DNA of 10,125 nt from Gemmatimonadota bacterium. Lineage in GTDB: Bacteria; Gemmatimonadota; Gemmatimonadetes; Longimicrobiales; Gaopeijiaceae. Position 1 is the stretch's first letter. The number at the start of each line of letters is the position of its first letter. The DNA is taken from positions 1 through 10,125 of the forward strand of contig JAHHMJ010000662.1 in assembly GCA_018678395.1 (NCBI GenBank), in the 5' to 3' direction. The position numbers and the translations under genes are program-made. The notes beneath the pieces were generated by a model. That model saw only the letters and a program-made list of their open reading frames with translations. It was not told the origin of the DNA and did no database searches. This document shows, piece by piece, positions 7,310-10,125 of the stretch.

Positions 7310-8866
7310 TCATGCGGAGTTCGGCCCGGACCCCGCGAACGAGCCTCGCGTGCGCATCTCCCGATCCAGCTCTCGATACTGGACGGCCTCGGCCGCGTGA
7401 GCTTCGGAGATCCGGCTCGCCCCGTCGAGATCGGCCAGGGTCCGAGCGGTCTTCAGGACGCGATGATAGGCCCGGGCGGACAAGCCGAGTCGGTCGAGCG
7501 CCCGCTGCAGCAGACGGGCGACCGTCGAGGGAATCGGTGCGTGGCGCCGCAGGAGAGCGGGCCCCATCTCGGCATTCGACTGCGCCCCCGTGCCCTCGAG
7601 CCGGCGCCGCTGCCGCTCGCGCGCCACGCAGACGCGTGCCCGGACGTCGTCGCTGGACGGGCCCGTCGCTCCGCCGCGCAGAACCTCGAACGGCACGGGC
7701 TCGACCGGCACGTGCAGGTCGATCCGATCGAGGAGCGGTCCCGAGACCCGAGCTCGATATCTCGCGACCGCCGCGGCGTCGCACCCGCACCGGTCCGATC
7801 CGTCGCCGAAGTGGCCGCACGGACACGGATTCATGGCAGCGACCAGCAAAAACCGTGCGGGGTAGCTCCAATGCCCCGACGCGCGGGCCAGGGTGACGAC
7901 GCCCTCCTCCATCGGCTGCCGAAGCGTCTCGAGCGTGCGTCTCCCGAACTCCGGCAACTCGTCCAGGAAGAGGACGCCCCGGTGGGCCAGGCTGATCTCG
8001 CCGGGGCGCGGCGGCCGCCCTCCCCCCACGAGCCCGACCGACGAGACGGAGTGGTGGGGCGCCCGAAACGGCCGACGCCCTCCCAGCACCTCCGACGCCC
8101 CTTCCCCACCGGCCACGGAGTGGACGCGGACCACTTCAAGGGTCTCGCTGCGCGTGGGAGGGGGAAGCAGACCGGGCAGACGACGGGCGAGAAGCGTCTT
8201 GCCGGTACCCGGCGGCCCGAGCAACAGCACGTTGTGCCCCCCCGCCGCGGCGATCTCGAGCGCCCGCTTCGCGATCTCCTGTCCCCGGACGTCACGGAGG
8301 TCGAAGCGCGGGCGAGTCCGGCGCGGCACCGGAGGCGACGGCGCGGCCAGAGGTCGGTCTCCCCGCAGACCCTCGACCAGTTCGGTGAGGCTCGCCGCGA
8401 CCCGCACCTCCACGCCCCGGTGATGCGCCGCCTCGGTTCCGTTGTCCGGGGGGACGATCACCCGAGCGGCACCCGCCTGCACGCATCCGGACACGAGCGA
8501 AAGGGCGCCGCGCACCGGTCGGAGCCCCCCGTCGAGGCCGAGTTCACCGAAGAAGCCGAGACCCTCGACGTCGTCCGGCCGCAGGACGCCGGAGACCACG
8601 AGCAGGCCGAGGGCGATCGGCAGGTCGAAGGCGCTGCCTTCCTTGCGCAGATCAGCCGGCGCGAGGTTCACGGTGATGCGCCTCGGAGGCGGCGACCACC
8701 CGCTGTGTTTCAATGCCGCGACGACGCGCTCGCGACCTTCGCGGACCGCTCCGTGGGGCAGGCCCACCACGGTGAAGGTGGGCAGGCCCTGGGTGACGCT
8801 GACCTCGGCGACCACGGGGCGAGCGTCGACGCCGTGCAGGGCGGCGGTGCGGATGCGAGCGAGCAT
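7310..8866 (-). CDS. comM: ComM/YifB family AAA+ ATPase (magnesium-chelatase-like)
   Basis: ComM is a hexameric AAA+ helicase that promotes branch migration during integration of transformed DNA; many bacteria carry it regardless of known competence. The 518-residue product has the N-terminal ChlI-like domain (about 1-165) with GLPTFTVVGLPHGAVREGRERV. The AAA+ module has Walker A GPPGTGKT (217-224) and Walker B VLFLDELPEF (298-307). A cysteine cluster follows, NPCPCGHFGD then RCGCD (Cys348, 350, 360, 362), then SGPLLDRIDLHVPV (375-388). A C-terminal magnesium-chelatase domain ends the protein (YHRVLKTARTLADLDG, 467-482). The ATG at 8866 is preferred over the one at 8875 because it gives the canonical MLARIRTAAL start and has GGTGA 9 bases upstream. 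Length is normal for the family. No other competence gene is in the window. It lies 105 bases after the amidase stop. Confidence 0.95.
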   Translation of the reverse strand: MLARIRTAALHGVDARPVVAEVSVTQGLPTFTVVGLPHGAVREGRERVVAALKHSGWSPPPRRITVNLAPADLRKEGSAFDLPIALGLLVVSGVLRPDDVEGLGFFGELGLDGGLRPVRGALSLVSGCVQAGAARVIVPPDNGTEAAHHRGVEVRVAASLTELVEGLRGDRPLAAPSPPVPRRTRPRFDLRDVRGQEIAKRALEIAAAGGHNVLLLGPPGTGKTLLARRLPGLLPPPTRSETLEVVRVHSVAGGEGASEVLGGRRPFRAPHHSVSSVGLVGGGRPPRPGEISLAHRGVLFLDELPEFGRRTLETLRQPMEEGVVTLARASGHWSYPARFLLVAAMNPCPCGHFGDGSDRCGCDAAAVARYRARVSGPLLDRIDLHVPVEPVPFEVLRGGATGPSSDDVRARVCVARERQRRRLEGTGAQSNAEMGPALLRRHAPIPSTVARLLQRALDRLGLSARAYHRVLKTARTLADLDGASRISEAHAAEAVQYRELDREMRTRGSFAGSGPNSA

Positions 8867-8910
8867 GCACCACATTCACCGCGGCACCGGGGCGAATGGA
8901 GGGGCCTTCG

Positions 8911-8980
8911 GGACCCGGTCGGCCGCCAGGATCCGGTCGGCCGCCGGGACCTGGTCGGCCGCCGGGATCCGTCAGCCGCC
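8911..8980. repeat. 18-bp tandem repeat, three and a near-complete fourth copy
   Basis: Units 8911-8928, 8929-8946 and 8947-8964 follow the consensus GGAYCYGGTCGGCCGCCR and differ at only three positions. A fourth degenerate copy (8965-8980) has lost one G and carries G-to-A. On the minus strand the TCA so formed is the TGA stop of the amidase gene (8972-8974). Each full unit contains the palindrome CGGCCG. The array fills most of the gap between the amidase stop and comM. It looks like a minisatellite made by slippage; a role in mRNA folding between the two genes is possible but unproven. Confidence 0.85.
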
Positions 8981-10125
8981 CGACGCCCCGGGCACGAAGA
9001 GCGGCGGCACCCGCCGGTGGGTCTCGGTCGCCTGCTGGTACGCATGCGCCACTCGCAGACAGGCATCGTCGCCCCACAGCCGGCCGAGGAAGGAGAAGCT
9101 CCGCGGTGTGCCGTCCTCGGCGAAGGAATGCGGCAGCACGGTGACCGGGTGTCCCGTGAGGTTGGTCATCAGGAGCACGTTCGGTGCGAACGACGGCGTC
9201 AGGACCACGTCGAAGCCCTCGAAGGCGGCGTCCAGGGCCCCCATCACCATCGAACGGACGCGGTTGGCCTGGATGTACTCGACCGCGGGGATGAAGCGGG
9301 CCGTGCGGAGCGTGTTCGGCCAGCTGCCCGCCGTCTGTCGCACGAGTTCGTCGTCCCGACCGGACCGCGTCAGGTCGTCGAAGGCCGCGGCGGCCTCCGC
9401 GCTAAGGATCACCCGCAGTGCTCCGAGGGGATAGGCGTCCGGAAGTTCGAACGGGATCGGCTCCACGCCCTCCGCTCGCATCACGTCCAGTACCGCGGCG
9501 TCGGCCGGGTCCGCGTCGTCGCCCTCGAACGCCGAGGCGATGTAGCCGACCCGAAGATCTCCGAGGGACCGACGCGGATCCCAGTCGAACGGCACCGTGC
9601 GAGCGGTGGGATCCCGTCCGTCGGCGCCGTGGATCGCAGCGAACACCAGTGCGCAGTCCTCGACCGAGCGACAGATCGGCCCCAGCTTGTCCATCGTCCA
9701 CGAGAGGGCCATCGCCCCCGCCCGACTGACCCGCCCGAAGGTCGGCCGCAGGCCGGTGGCACCCGTTCGGGTGCTGGGCGACACGATCGAGCCGAGCGTC
9801 TCGGAGCCGATCGAGAAGCCGACGAGTCCTGCGACCGTGGCCGCGGACGACCCCGCGGAAGATCCGGAGGAACCCTGCGCGAGATTCCACGGGTTGCGGG
9901 TGCGCCCGCCGAACCAGTAATCGCCCTGTGCGAGCGCTCCGAGCGTCAGCTTGGCGACCAGCACGGCACCGGCTTCGTCGAGACGCGCCACTACGCTCGC
10001 ATCGCGCTCGAGCATCGCCTCGCGGTAGGGCTGGGCACCCCACGTCGTGGGATAGCCCGCGACCGAGAGCAGATCCTTGGCTCCCCACGGGATCCCGTGG
10101 AGCGGTCCTCGGATCTCACCCCGAG
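8972..10125 (-). CDS. Amidase-signature family hydrolase, N-terminus beyond the window edge
   Basis: Amidase-signature enzymes hydrolyse amide bonds with a Ser-cisSer-Lys triad. In the 383 visible residues (counted from 10123), the lysine is Lys16 in GIPWGAKDLL. The cis-serine is Ser89 in GSSAGS and the nucleophile is Ser112 in GSETLGSIVSPS. Spacings of 73 and 23 residues agree with characterised members. Strongly conserved GATGLRPTFGRVSRAG follows. Two signature positions deviate: Leu replaces the first Gly of the usual GGS, and Val replaces the Arg of SIRxP. The family name covers GatA, fatty-acid amide, allophanate, urea-derivative and peptide amidases. No GatB or GatC is adjacent, and the LGSIVSPS form suggests a hydrolase rather than the tRNA amidotransferase subunit (inference). 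The frame remains open to the right edge, so perhaps 100 or more N-terminal residues are missing. The stop codon lies in a degenerate tandem-repeat copy. Confidence 0.93.
   Translation of the reverse strand, partial: RGEIRGPLHGIPWGAKDLLSVAGYPTTWGAQPYREAMLERDASVVARLDEAGAVLVAKLTLGALAQGDYWFGGRTRNPWNLAQGSSGSSAGSSAATVAGLVGFSIGSETLGSIVSPSTRTGATGLRPTFGRVSRAGAMALSWTMDKLGPICRSVEDCALVFAAIHGADGRDPTARTVPFDWDPRRSLGDLRVGYIASAFEGDDADPADAAVLDVMRAEGVEPIPFELPDAYPLGALRVILSAEAAAAFDDLTRSGRDDELVRQTAGSWPNTLRTARFIPAVEYIQANRVRSMVMGALDAAFEGFDVVLTPSFAPNVLLMTNLTGHPVTVLPHSFAEDGTPRSFSFLGRLWGDDACLRVAHAYQQATETHRRVPPLFVPGASGG

Noticed and set aside
8911..8980. CRISPR array
   Set aside because: The 18-bp units are directly abutting with no spacers, and no cas genes are present.
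8652..9077. Minus-strand frames reading through the 18-bp repeat as GGRP-type hexapeptide repeats
   Set aside because: They overlap both the comM start and the amidase end in other frames, lack a start with a ribosome site, and the repeat character comes from the DNA minisatellite itself.

Overview
The window looks like an ordinary, densely packed chromosomal stretch of a very high-GC bacterium. The sigma factor lacks an N-terminal region 1.1. It combines a motif set I associate with Gemmatimonadota with an overall plan like the short primary sigma factors of Bacteroidota. Together with GC-saturated third codon positions and the family make-up, this suggests Gemmatimonadota or a neighbouring phylum. 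That placement is inference from protein character, not from a search. I see no tRNA, rRNA, CRISPR array, insertion sequence, phage gene or toxin-antitoxin pair. No gene-free gap exceeds about 165 bases. All genes but one are on the minus strand.

Reading right to left (the direction of minus-strand transcription), the first block is an amidase-signature hydrolase (its 5' end lies beyond the window), a ComM/YifB AAA+ ATPase and an EamA-family ten-helix transporter. A short 18-bp tandem repeat lies between the amidase and comM and contains the amidase stop codon. After a 107-base gap comes a compact three-gene set: thpR (RNA 2',3'-cyclic phosphodiesterase), an unrecognised single-pass membrane protein, and an NtrC-type sigma-54-dependent response regulator. 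The regulator starts 7 bases after the stop of the membrane-protein gene. No histidine kinase is visible nearby.

The only plus-strand gene encodes a small, probably exported matrixin-type zinc metalloprotease (HExxHxxGxxH plus Met-turn). It converges on the response regulator and is divergent from lepB. Next on the minus strand come lepB (signal peptidase I), the sigma-70-family factor, and the ribosomal protein operon rplM-rpsI; rpsI is cut by the left edge. rplM is preceded by a near-perfect sigma-70 promoter (TTGACA, 17-base spacer, TATCAT) in an AT-rich pocket. A strong 8-bp stem-loop separates this promoter from the end of the sigma gene.

The genes share general housekeeping themes (translation, transcription initiation, protein export, DNA uptake processing) rather than forming one pathway. 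I did not find a convincing new system. The items most worth checking are the unknown membrane protein between thpR and the response regulator, the in-stop-codon minisatellite, the exported matrixin, and the general scarcity of Shine-Dalgarno sequences.
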